DNA from: an uncultured Lentisphaerota bacterium
GTDB taxonomy: Bacteria > Verrucomicrobiota > Kiritimatiellia > CAIQIC01
Direction: 5' to 3'
DNA length: 61,048 bases
Assembly (NCBI GenBank): GCA_903896925.1
Contig: CAITZM010000153.1
Location: 1 to 61,048, forward strand
Under the pieces are notes generated by a model. That model made no database searches, was not told the DNA's origin, and worked only from the letters and a program-made list of their open reading frames with translations. Position numbers and translations under genes: made by a program. Below, piece by piece: positions 1 through 6,588 of the stretch (position 1 is its first letter; every line of letters starts with the position of its first letter).

Positions 1-120
1 AGCTGGGAGGGGCGGTGTCCTCACCGCCCCGCATAGTGTGACCGCCGTGCCAAGGCCGCAGAGCCGCGTGCAGCGCCCACGCCCGACGGCTCCGCTGCAG
101 CGGTCCCGCCGCTCCCAGCT
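1..120. repeat. Inverted-repeat element of about 120 bp
   Basis: AGCTGGGAG at 1-9 is the exact reverse complement of CTCCCAGCT at 112-120. Just inside the left arm, GGGGCGGTG at 9-17 and CACCGCCCC at 22-30 form a perfect 9-bp stem with a TCCT loop. The terminal inverted repeats and small size resemble a MITE or a REP-type structured repeat. The element touches the window edge, so its true left boundary is unknown. No transposase is nearby. Confidence 0.5.
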
Positions 121-518
121 AGTGCCTGCGCTAAGCACCTCGTTCTTATCGCTGAACCACCGGGAATCGCGCGCGCAACTGCTCGGCAGGCATTTCGTCC
201 CAAATACCTGGGCAATTTCAAACACGGACAGCACTCGCCCATGTTCCTGTAGCCGCGTTCGTGAGAATGCGGCGCGCCTGACGCAGCCACGCCGCTACCG
301 CAACCTCACGTGGAGCGTGCCCACACTGCCATGACTGTCACCCCTGCTTTGTGGGCGAGGTTTTCAAACCCCACGCGCCCAACCACACTCAGGCAGAGGG
401 CGCAGCAAGCTGCGCCCCTACAAAACCGGCTTGGGTTTGAGGGCAGGTCCTGCTCCGCGTCAACACCTATAGAAATGCCGCACCCATTCCAGTTTCACGG
501 AAGTGCATCGCTCAGGAA

Positions 519-537
519 AAGCGGCCGGAGGCCGCTT
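519..537. repeat. GGA-loop hairpin repeat, copy 1
   Basis: AAGCGGCC and GGCCGCTT form a perfect 8-bp stem around a GGA loop, flanked by GG/CC. A second hairpin with the same loop and nearly the same stem lies at 51101-51123, which suggests a dispersed repeat family rather than a one-off terminator. Confidence 0.5.
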
Positions 538-571
538 CCACGTAAACCGCCCGAGCACACCCGCGGCAGCC

Positions 572-619
572 TTTCCAAGGTTCGGAAAAAGTTGGGTTTT
601 GGTTTCCAAGCCTTGGAAG
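572..619. repeat. Paired TTTCCAA/TTGGAAA palindromes
   Basis: TTTCCAAGGTTCGGAAA (572-588) and TTTCCAAGCCTTGGAAG (603-619) are two copies of an imperfect palindrome whose centres are 31 bp apart, about three helical turns. The same motif recurs at 10925-10940, 23048-23064, 38133-38151 and 51821-51868. It could be a protein-binding site or a dispersed repeat. No gene follows immediately on the plus strand here. Confidence 0.55.
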
Positions 620-723
620 CCTGATTTCTGCGCGATGTCTGTTGTGATGGGTTGAGCTGGCGGCCACCGCGCCGCGCCTGAGGCGGGTAAAGCGCGGCGG
701 CCCTACCCTCTGCACTGTTCCTG

Positions 724-800
724 AATCTGTGCAATCCGTGAAATCTGCGGATGATCTCTCCGCCGACTCTGCGAACCTCTGCTGCCCTCGGTGACCTCTG
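724..800. repeat. Short arrays with 9-bp period
   Basis: Two degenerate arrays with a 9-bp repeat length lie close together. One has AATCTGTGC-like units from 724 to 750, and the other has AACCTCTGC/TGACCTCTG-like units from about 765 to 800. They are non-coding and end just before the 3-prime end of the minus-strand ACT-domain gene. A similar 9-bp array of a different sequence lies at 8798-8833. Confidence 0.45.
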
Positions 801-814
801 TGGTTACGCCGAGC

Positions 815-1246
815 TCACAGCGCGGCGAGGTCGGTCTGGCGGACGACGTTGACGTGGTGGGCGGCGAGGAGGGCGAGGGCCTTCTCCGTGTCGTCAAACC
901 GGAAAACCACCAGCGCCTTGTCGCTGCGCTTCTCGACGAAGGCATACATATATTCGACGTTCAGGTCGTCCTTGCTCAGCAGTTGGAGGATATCGGCCAG
1001 GCCACCGGGCTGGTCGCTGACCTCGACGGCGACGACGTCGGTGCGGTTGGCGACGAAGTTATGCTCGCGCAGGACTTTCTGGGCGGCGTCGGGCTTGTCC
1101 ACAACCATGCGCAGCACGCCGAAATCGGTGGCCTCTGCGATGTTCAGGGCGCGGATGCTGATGTTGTGCTGCCCGAGCAGGCGGCAGACCTCGTAGAGCC
1201 GGCCTTTTCTGTTTTCGAGAAATACGGAGATTTGAATAATTTTCAC
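815..1246 (-). CDS. Tandem ACT-domain regulatory protein
   Basis: A 143-residue protein made of two ACT domains, roughly residues 3-68 and 70-135, with the usual beta-alpha-beta pattern (KIIQISVFLENRKGRL at the first strand, VVAVEVSDQPGGLADIL at the second). Small stand-alone ACT proteins of this type are often found beside phenylacetate-CoA ligase genes and are thought to sense amino acids. The start is a GTG at 1246: it is preceded by a full AGGAGGT Shine-Dalgarno sequence with ideal spacing, and no better ATG exists. It is the last gene of the minus-strand iorA-iorB-paaK cluster but is separated from paaK by 222 bp filled with heptamer arrays. Ligand and partner are unknown. Confidence 0.85.
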   Translation of the reverse strand: MKIIQISVFLENRKGRLYEVCRLLGQHNISIRALNIAEATDFGVLRMVVDKPDAAQKVLREHNFVANRTDVVAVEVSDQPGGLADILQLLSKDDLNVEYMYAFVEKRSDKALVVFRFDDTEKALALLAAHHVNVVRQTDLAAL

Positions 1247-1263
1247 AGATTACCTCCTCACCT

Positions 1264-1305
1264 GTCAGTGGTCAGTAGTCATTGGTCATTGGTCATTGGT
1301 CGCGG
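1264..1305. repeat. Heptamer array, GTCAKTG family
   Basis: Six consecutive 7-bp units follow the pattern GTCAGTG, GTCAGTA, then three GTCATTG and a degenerate GTCGCGG. The array lies immediately upstream of the ACT-protein ribosome binding site. The same family occurs at 32072-32099 and, inverted, at 32238-32279. Confidence 0.8.
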
Positions 1306-1328
1306 TGGATAATGACATAATACTTCAT

Positions 1329-1349
1329 GTTCCAAGTTTCCAGTTTCTC
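1329..1349. repeat. Heptamer array, GTTTCCA family
   Basis: Three 7-bp units, GTTCCAA, GTTTCCA and GTTTCTC, run head to tail in the paaK-ACT intergenic region. The array is short and degenerate. The main reason to call it is that it sits between two clearer heptamer arrays. Confidence 0.45.
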
Positions 1350-1431
1350 ATCCCGCGTCCCTAGTATCGAGTCAATTTTCTTATTTCCCAGACCGCAAAT
1401 TGCCCGGTTTCAAGCGGTGCTTTGCCATCCA

Positions 1432-1459
1432 AATTCACAATTCGCAATTCACAATTTTT
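1432..1459. repeat. Heptamer array, AATTCAC family
   Basis: Four 7-bp units, AATTCAC, AATTCGC, AATTCAC and AATTTTT, lie directly 3-prime of the minus-strand paaK stop codon. It is markedly AT-rich against a GC-rich background. It is the third array of different sequence but identical period within 200 bp. Confidence 0.7.
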
Positions 1460-1468
1460 TTCCCCGCT

Positions 1469-2770
1469 TCACATCTGTCTTCTGTCGATCACGCGCTTGG
1501 CCTTGCCTTCGCTGCGCTGGATGGTGCGGGGCTCGACGAGCTTGACCTTGGCGGCGATGCCAAGGACGGCTTCCATCTCGCGCCGGATGCGGGCCTCGAG
1601 GGCCTGCAGGACCTTGATCTCATCGGAAAAGACCTGCTCGTCCACTTCCACCTGGATCTCCAGGTCGTCGAGCCAGTTGGCCCGGCGGTCGACGATGAGC
1701 TGGTAGTGCGGCTGGACGCCCTCGATCTGGAGGAGGACGTGCTCGATCTGGGAGGGGAAAACGTTGATGCCGCGGATGATCAGCATGTCGTCGGTGCGAC
1801 CATGGAATTTGCTGACGCGCGGGCAGGTGCGGCCGCAGGCGCAGGTCGCGTAGGTGATCTTCGTGATGTCGCGGGTGCGGTAGCGGATCAGCGGCAGGCC
1901 CTGCTTGGTCAGCGTGGTGAAGACCAGCTCGCCCCACTGCCCCTCGGGCACGGCCTGGCCGGTGTTGGGATCGAGCACCTCGGGCAGAAAGACGTCATGG
2001 AAGATGTGCAGGCCGCTCTTGTGCTCGCACTCCTGCGCGACGCCGGGGCCGATGATCTCCGACAGGCCGTAGATGTCGGTGGCGCGCATGTTCCAGTTGG
2101 TCTCGATCTCGCTGCGCATGGAGTCGCTCCACGGCTCGGCGCCGAAGAGGCCGACCTCCCAGCTGCTCGCGCGCGGGTCGAGCCCCATGGCGCGGGCGTC
2201 GTCGAGCATGAAGAGCGCGTAGCTGGGCGTGCAGGCGAGGATGCGCGGCTGGAAGTCGTTCATCAGCTTGAGCTGGCGCTTGGTCTGGCCGGAGGAGGTC
2301 GGCAGCGCGGTGAGGCCCGCCTTGAGCGTGCCGTAGTGGAGGCCGAGGCCGCCGGTGAAGAGGCCGTAGCCGTAGGCCACCTGCACCATGTCGCCGGGGC
2401 GCGCGCCGGCGCAGTAGAGGCTGCGGGCGACAACCTCGCCCCAGAGCTCGAGATCGGCCTGCGTATAGCCGACCACGGTCGGGTTGCCGGTGGTGCCGCT
2501 GGAGACATGGACCTCGCGGATTTCGGACTGCGGGACGCAAAAAAGGCCGAACGGATAGTTGTCGCGCAGGTCGTCCTTGGTCGTGAAGGGCAGCCGCTCG
2601 AGATCCTCGACGCCGCGGATGTCGGCGGGCGCGAGGCCGGCCTTTTCCAGCTTGGCGCGGTAGACCGGCGAGCGTTCATGGAGGTAGGCCACCAGCTTGC
2701 GCAGGCGGTCCGATTGCAGATGGCGCGCCTCGTCGCGCGACAAACATTCCATGGCTTGGTTATAGATCAT
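1469..2770 (-). CDS. paaK: Phenylacetate-CoA ligase (AMP-forming)
   Basis: A 433-residue adenylate-forming enzyme that joins an aryl or acyl acid to CoA with ATP cleavage to AMP. The P-loop-like motif SSGTTGNPT is at residues 90-98, the DIYGLSE motif near 235 and the TGRTDDM-type hinge (FHGRTDDMLIIRG) in the C-terminal third, with a PaaK-type C-terminal domain. Length matches the family. The ATG overlaps the iorB stop by 4 bp (ATGA), so the two are probably translationally coupled. With IorAB it suggests oxidation of arylpyruvates to aryl-acetyl-CoA, with the ligase running in either direction. Exact substrate specificity cannot be read from sequence. Confidence 0.92.
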   Translation of the reverse strand: MIYNQAMECLSRDEARHLQSDRLRKLVAYLHERSPVYRAKLEKAGLAPADIRGVEDLERLPFTTKDDLRDNYPFGLFCVPQSEIREVHVSSGTTGNPTVVGYTQADLELWGEVVARSLYCAGARPGDMVQVAYGYGLFTGGLGLHYGTLKAGLTALPTSSGQTKRQLKLMNDFQPRILACTPSYALFMLDDARAMGLDPRASSWEVGLFGAEPWSDSMRSEIETNWNMRATDIYGLSEIIGPGVAQECEHKSGLHIFHDVFLPEVLDPNTGQAVPEGQWGELVFTTLTKQGLPLIRYRTRDITKITYATCACGRTCPRVSKFHGRTDDMLIIRGINVFPSQIEHVLLQIEGVQPHYQLIVDRRANWLDDLEIQVEVDEQVFSDEIKVLQALEARIRREMEAVLGIAAKVKLVEPRTIQRSEGKAKRVIDRRQM

Positions 2771-3258
2771 GTACCGTCTCCCAGGTCGGTTTCGGCGCCG
2801 AGCAAAAAGATGCGGCGGTTCTCCTCAGGCGCGCGGACGAAACCTTGCGCGAGCGCCGCGAGCCAGATCTCGCGCGACAGCGGCAGAAAGCGGGACAGCA
2901 CGCCGAGGAGGAAGGTGTTTTCGAAGCGCGGGTCGATGCCGTGCCGGCGCAGCAGCGGCAGGTAGCGGTTGAAGTGCACGCCGCCGGGCTTGAGCACGTC
3001 GCGGAACTTTTCGCCCTCGGTGCGGTCGAAGCTGACGATGAAATCGACCTGCCCCGCTGGGATCAGCGGCGCGAAGACCTCCGCGCCGAAGCGCAGGTGG
3101 CTTTCCACCGAGCCGCCGCGCTGGCTCATGCCGTGCACCTCGGCCTTGCGGACGTGCAGTCCGGCGCGCAAGGCGGCGAGGCCGCAGATTTCCGCGGCCT
3201 TGAGCACCCCCTGCCCGCCGACGCCGCAGAAGAGAATGTTGTGGGTCCTGGTTTCCAT
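2767..3258 (-). CDS. iorB: Indolepyruvate ferredoxin oxidoreductase, beta subunit
   Basis: A 163-residue gamma-type pyruvate:ferredoxin oxidoreductase domain starting METRTHNILFCGVGGQG. The glycine-rich GVGGQG and the motif EVHGMSQRGGSVESH are typical of IorB. It forms the smaller half of IorAB, which oxidatively decarboxylates aryl-2-oxoacids with reduction of ferredoxin. The ATG at 3258 was chosen because the family begins here. A GTG at 3264 overlapping the iorA stop is an alternative start. A longer frame running upstream only shadows iorA. It overlaps paaK by 4 bp. Confidence 0.9.
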   Translation of the reverse strand: METRTHNILFCGVGGQGVLKAAEICGLAALRAGLHVRKAEVHGMSQRGGSVESHLRFGAEVFAPLIPAGQVDFIVSFDRTEGEKFRDVLKPGGVHFNRYLPLLRRHGIDPRFENTFLLGVLSRFLPLSREIWLAALAQGFVRAPEENRRIFLLGAETDLGDGT

Positions 3259-3260
3259 GG

Positions 3261-5033
3261 TCACCCGCACGTCCCGGGGCAGCTGTCGGCATCGGGCTCC
3301 TCGCGGATGGGGAGCAGCGCCTCGTAGGCGCAGCGGTCCACGCAGAGGTTGCAGCCGGTGCAGCGCGCGGGGTCGATCTGGATCATGCCGTCCTCGACCT
3401 TCGTCAGCGCGGGGCAGTCGATCTCCAGGCACTCGTAGCACTGCTGGCACTGCTCGCGGCGGAAGTCCGGCGGGGCGTTGCGCGTGCGGACGAGCTGCCA
3501 GCACGGGCTGCGGGCGATGATGACGCTCAGGGCGTCGTCCTGCAGCCGCTGCTCCAGCGTGCGGCGGAACGCGCCGGTGTCCATCGCATCCACCACGTCC
3601 ACGTGGTCGGCGCCGCAGGCGCGGCAGAGGTCCTCAAGCACCAGCTTCTGCGTAGGCTCCTCGCGGATCGTCTTGCCGGTCGCAGGATGATGCTGCGCGC
3701 CGGTCATCGCCGTCGTGCCGTTGTCGAGGATCAGCAGCACGCCCTTGACGCGGTTGTAGACGGCGTTGATCAGGCCGGTGATGCCGGAGTGGACGAAGGT
3801 CGAGTCGCCAACGACGCCGACGACCCGGTCGCCGTGTACGTGGGCGCGGCGGAAGCCCTCGTGGATCGTGAAGCCCGAGCCCATGCAGAGGCAGGTGTGG
3901 ACCGAGGCCAGCGGCGGCGCGGCGCCGAGCGTGTAGCAGCCGATGTCGCCGGCGACGACGAGCTTGAGGTCGCGCAGGACGGTGAACACGGCGCGGTGCG
4001 CGCAGCCTGGGCAGAGCACCGGCTTGCGCGCGGGGAACGGCTTCGCCTGCTTCTCCTCGCCGCGCACGATCGCCGGGATGAATTCCGGCCGCAGCTCGCC
4101 GATCTGGAACGACGGGTGCTTCGCGCGCAGCTTCAGGCCGAGCGCCAGCAGATGCGTCTCGATGAAGGGGTCCAGCTCCTCGACCACGACCAACTCCTGC
4201 ACCTGCGCGGCGAACGCGCGGATCTTTTCGTCGCAGAACGGATACGAGAACCCGAGCTTGAGCACGGAGGCTTCCGGGAACATCTCGCGGACATAGAGGT
4301 AGGAAACGCCGGAGGTGACGAACCCCAGCCGGCGGTCGCGCAGCTCGACGCGGTTGAGCGGCGACTGTTCGGCGCATTCGCGCAGCTTCAGCAGCCGCGC
4401 CTCGACCACCGCGTGGCGCGGGCCGGCGTTGCGCGGCACCATGACGTATTTGGTCGCCTCGACGCGGAAGGCCTTGTGCGGACCGGCCACGCGCACGCCG
4501 ACGCTGACATCCTGCTTCGAATGCGCGACGCGCGTCGTCAGGCGCAGAAGCACGGGGGTGTCGAACTGCTCGCTGAGCTCGAAGGCGAGCTTGGTGAACT
4601 CCAGCGCCTCGGCCGGGTCGCTGGGCTCCAGGATCGGCAGCTTGCCGTAGAGCCCGACCCAGCGGGTGTCCTGTTCGTTCTGCGAGGAGTGCAGGCCGGG
4701 ATCGTCGGCGACCACCACGACCAGGCCGGCGTTGATGCCCGTGTAGGCCGAGGTCATCAGAGGGTCCATCGCCACATTCAGTCCGACGTGTTTGCAGGCG
4801 GTGAGCGCGCGCGCGCCGCCGATGGCCGCGCCGTAGGCCACCTCGTAGGCGACCTTCTCGTTCACCGACCACTGCGCGTCCACATCGGGGAAGGTCGCGA
4901 GCGTCTCCAGGATTTCCGTGGAGGGCGTGCCGGGATAGGCGGCGGCCACCTTCAGCCCGGCCTCCCAGGCGCCGCGCGCCACGGCCTCGTCGCCGGAGAG
5001 CAGCCGCTTTTCGTTGTGCAGTTCAGTGTGCAT
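3261..5033 (-). CDS. iorA: Indolepyruvate ferredoxin oxidoreductase, alpha subunit
   Basis: A 590-residue IorA. The N-terminal pyrimidine-binding domain comprises about residues 8-240, the TPP-binding domain contains GDIGCYTLG and GDSTFVHSG with the NGTTAMTG motif (about 350-500), and a C-terminal ferredoxin-like tail carries CQQCYECLEIDC and CTGCNLCVDRC cysteine clusters for two 4Fe-4S centres. It oxidises arylpyruvates from aromatic amino acid breakdown to acyl-CoA and passes electrons to ferredoxin. It is first in a tightly packed minus-strand operon with iorB and paaK. No Shine-Dalgarno is visible before the ATG; instead a terminator-like hairpin ends 7 nt upstream. Confidence 0.93.
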   Translation of the reverse strand: MHTELHNEKRLLSGDEAVARGAWEAGLKVAAAYPGTPSTEILETLATFPDVDAQWSVNEKVAYEVAYGAAIGGARALTACKHVGLNVAMDPLMTSAYTGINAGLVVVVADDPGLHSSQNEQDTRWVGLYGKLPILEPSDPAEALEFTKLAFELSEQFDTPVLLRLTTRVAHSKQDVSVGVRVAGPHKAFRVEATKYVMVPRNAGPRHAVVEARLLKLRECAEQSPLNRVELRDRRLGFVTSGVSYLYVREMFPEASVLKLGFSYPFCDEKIRAFAAQVQELVVVEELDPFIETHLLALGLKLRAKHPSFQIGELRPEFIPAIVRGEEKQAKPFPARKPVLCPGCAHRAVFTVLRDLKLVVAGDIGCYTLGAAPPLASVHTCLCMGSGFTIHEGFRRAHVHGDRVVGVVGDSTFVHSGITGLINAVYNRVKGVLLILDNGTTAMTGAQHHPATGKTIREEPTQKLVLEDLCRACGADHVDVVDAMDTGAFRRTLEQRLQDDALSVIIARSPCWQLVRTRNAPPDFRREQCQQCYECLEIDCPALTKVEDGMIQIDPARCTGCNLCVDRCAYEALLPIREEPDADSCPGTCG

Positions 5034-5064
5034 AAAAGAAACGCCGTGCGATGTAGCACGGCGT
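5034..5064 (-). promoter_or_regulatory. Terminator-like hairpin in the iorA leader
   Basis: ACGCCGTGC at 5041-5049 and GCACGGCGT at 5056-5064 form a perfect 9-bp stem. On the minus strand the stem is followed by TTCTTTT and then directly by the iorA ATG. This has the form of an intrinsic terminator placed between promoter and start codon, so it could act as an attenuator or simply end an upstream minus-strand transcript. No alternative antiterminator structure was worked out. Confidence 0.5.
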
Positions 5065-5232
5065 CGCGAAAAAATCCAGCTTGCGACTATTTATGGGCGT
5101 GAATTCAGGCCCGGGTCGCTGCCGGTACCCCCTGGAAGCCGGCGCGGCGGGGCGCGCGGCCGAAAGAATTTCGCCGTGCGAAAAAAATAGGCTTTCGCGG
5201 CGGCGCAAAGCGGGTAAGCTGTGCGGCACATT

Positions 5233-6465
5233 ATGGCCGAGCCAACGATCATCACCGCGCCGCCAGCTTTACGGCGCGAGAAAATAAGTTTTGAAGCACT
5301 CAAGGTCATCCAACGGCTGCAAGCCCAGGGCTTTCAGGCCTATCTGGCGGGCGGCGGCGTGCGCGACCTGCTGCTGGGCCGGCACCCGAAGGATTTCGAC
5401 ATCGCCACCAGCGCGCAGCCCAACGAGGTCCGCCGCGTCTTCCACAACTGCCGCCTGATCGGCCGCCGTTTCCGGCTGGCGCACATCCTGTTCCGCGGGA
5501 TGTTCATCGAGGTCGCCACCTTCCGCTCGCCCGTCGTGGCCGAGGACGACACCGAGCAGGAGACCCCGCTGGCCGGCCGCGATGCGCCGCCGGAGGCGTT
5601 CCGCGCACGCGACGGCATGATCCTGCGCGACAATGTCTTTGGCACCGCCGAGCAGGATGCGTGGCGGCGTGATTTCACGGTCAACGGGCTCTTCTACGAC
5701 CCCGAGGCGCACCAGGTGATCGACTACGTGGGCGGCCTGCCCGACTTGGACCGGCGCCTCCTGCGGAGCATCGGCGAACCGCTCATCCGCTACCGCGAGG
5801 ACCCGGTGCGGATGCTGCGCGCGTGCCGGTTCGCCGGCACGTTGGATTTCCAGATCGAGCCGCACGCCGACCACGCCATCCACGCGCTCCGCAACGACCT
5901 GGCGCTCGCGTCGCCCAGCCGGATGTACGAGGAAGTGCTCAAGCTCTTCAACTCCGGCGCGGCGGAGCCCATCTTCCGCCACCTCCATCGCACCGGCCTG
6001 TTCAGCGTGATCTTCCCGGAGGCGGGCGCCTGGCTCAACACCGAGGCGGGCGAGGCAGCACAGCTGCGGATCTACCACGCCTTGCGCCAGATGGACGTCT
6101 GGAAGCGTCACGGCCACGACATCAACCCAGCGCTCGCCTGGGCGGTCGCCTTCGGGCCCTATCACGAGCACCTGGCGGTCCAGCAGGAGAAGCAAGGGCT
6201 CAAGACCTCGCCGGCCCTCGCCATGGCCACCATCAACCATCTGCACGGGCTGGCCAAGCACGTGCAGGTGTTCAAGCACGTCGTCCGCGATGCGAGCCTG
6301 ATCATGGCGGCGCAGCCGACGTTCGAGAAGACGCGCGAGGGCGTGCGCTCCGAACGGTTCCGGACGCGCCACTACTTCGGCGACGCGCTCGTCTACCTCA
6401 AGCTCCGCAGCGCCTGGACCGGCACCGGCGCCGAGCTGGTGCAGTGGTGGCAGCAGCACCTCTGA
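5233..6465 (+). CDS. pcnB: Poly(A) polymerase / CCA-adding family nucleotidyltransferase
   Basis: A 410-residue class II polymerase-beta-type nucleotidyltransferase. LAGGGVRDLLLG and the metal-binding DFDIATSA are near residues 36-65, the RRDFTVNGLFYDP motif near 155, and the RNA-head-binding region RYREDPVRMLRACRFA near 185. The arrangement and length match PcnB-type poly(A) polymerases, which add 3-prime A tails that promote RNA decay. A CCA-adding activity cannot be excluded. The ATG at 5233 is preferred; an in-frame GTG at 5221 would add four residues. Neither has a strong ribosome binding site. It diverges from iorA and is monocistronic by spacing. Confidence 0.85.
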   Translation: MAEPTIITAPPALRREKISFEALKVIQRLQAQGFQAYLAGGGVRDLLLGRHPKDFDIATSAQPNEVRRVFHNCRLIGRRFRLAHILFRGMFIEVATFRSPVVAEDDTEQETPLAGRDAPPEAFRARDGMILRDNVFGTAEQDAWRRDFTVNGLFYDPEAHQVIDYVGGLPDLDRRLLRSIGEPLIRYREDPVRMLRACRFAGTLDFQIEPHADHAIHALRNDLALASPSRMYEEVLKLFNSGAAEPIFRHLHRTGLFSVIFPEAGAWLNTEAGEAAQLRIYHALRQMDVWKRHGHDINPALAWAVAFGPYHEHLAVQQEKQGLKTSPALAMATINHLHGLAKHVQVFKHVVRDASLIMAAQPTFEKTREGVRSERFRTRHYFGDALVYLKLRSAWTGTGAELVQWWQQHL

Positions 6466-6588
6466 GCCTTACCGGCGCGTCCGCGTTCCGCCAAACTGCA
6501 CCCCGCTTGTTTTTCCGCTTCCCCGGCGGCGCGGAATCCGCAATGATGAGCGCGCTTCCGCCGTCGCGCGGAACGCGAGGGAGAAAAC

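Larger units (their letters stand above)
1..814. other. Gene-free, repeat-rich left edge
   Basis: No reading frame here shows a recognisable protein or a convincing ribosome binding site. The stretch holds several secondary-structure elements and short repeats: a roughly 120-bp inverted-repeat unit at 1-120, a GGA-loop hairpin at 519-537, two TTTCCAA-type palindromes at 572-588 and 603-619, a GC-rich imperfect hairpin around 661-705, and 9-bp-period arrays at 724-750 and 765-800. It lies 3-prime of the minus-strand ACT/paaK/ior operon, so some hairpins may serve as its terminator, but none carries a clear T-run. Confidence 0.6.

Noticed and set aside
1..814. Several open frames of 60-104 codons
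   Set aside because: None has a convincing start, domain or composition, and the region is dominated by inverted and tandem repeats.
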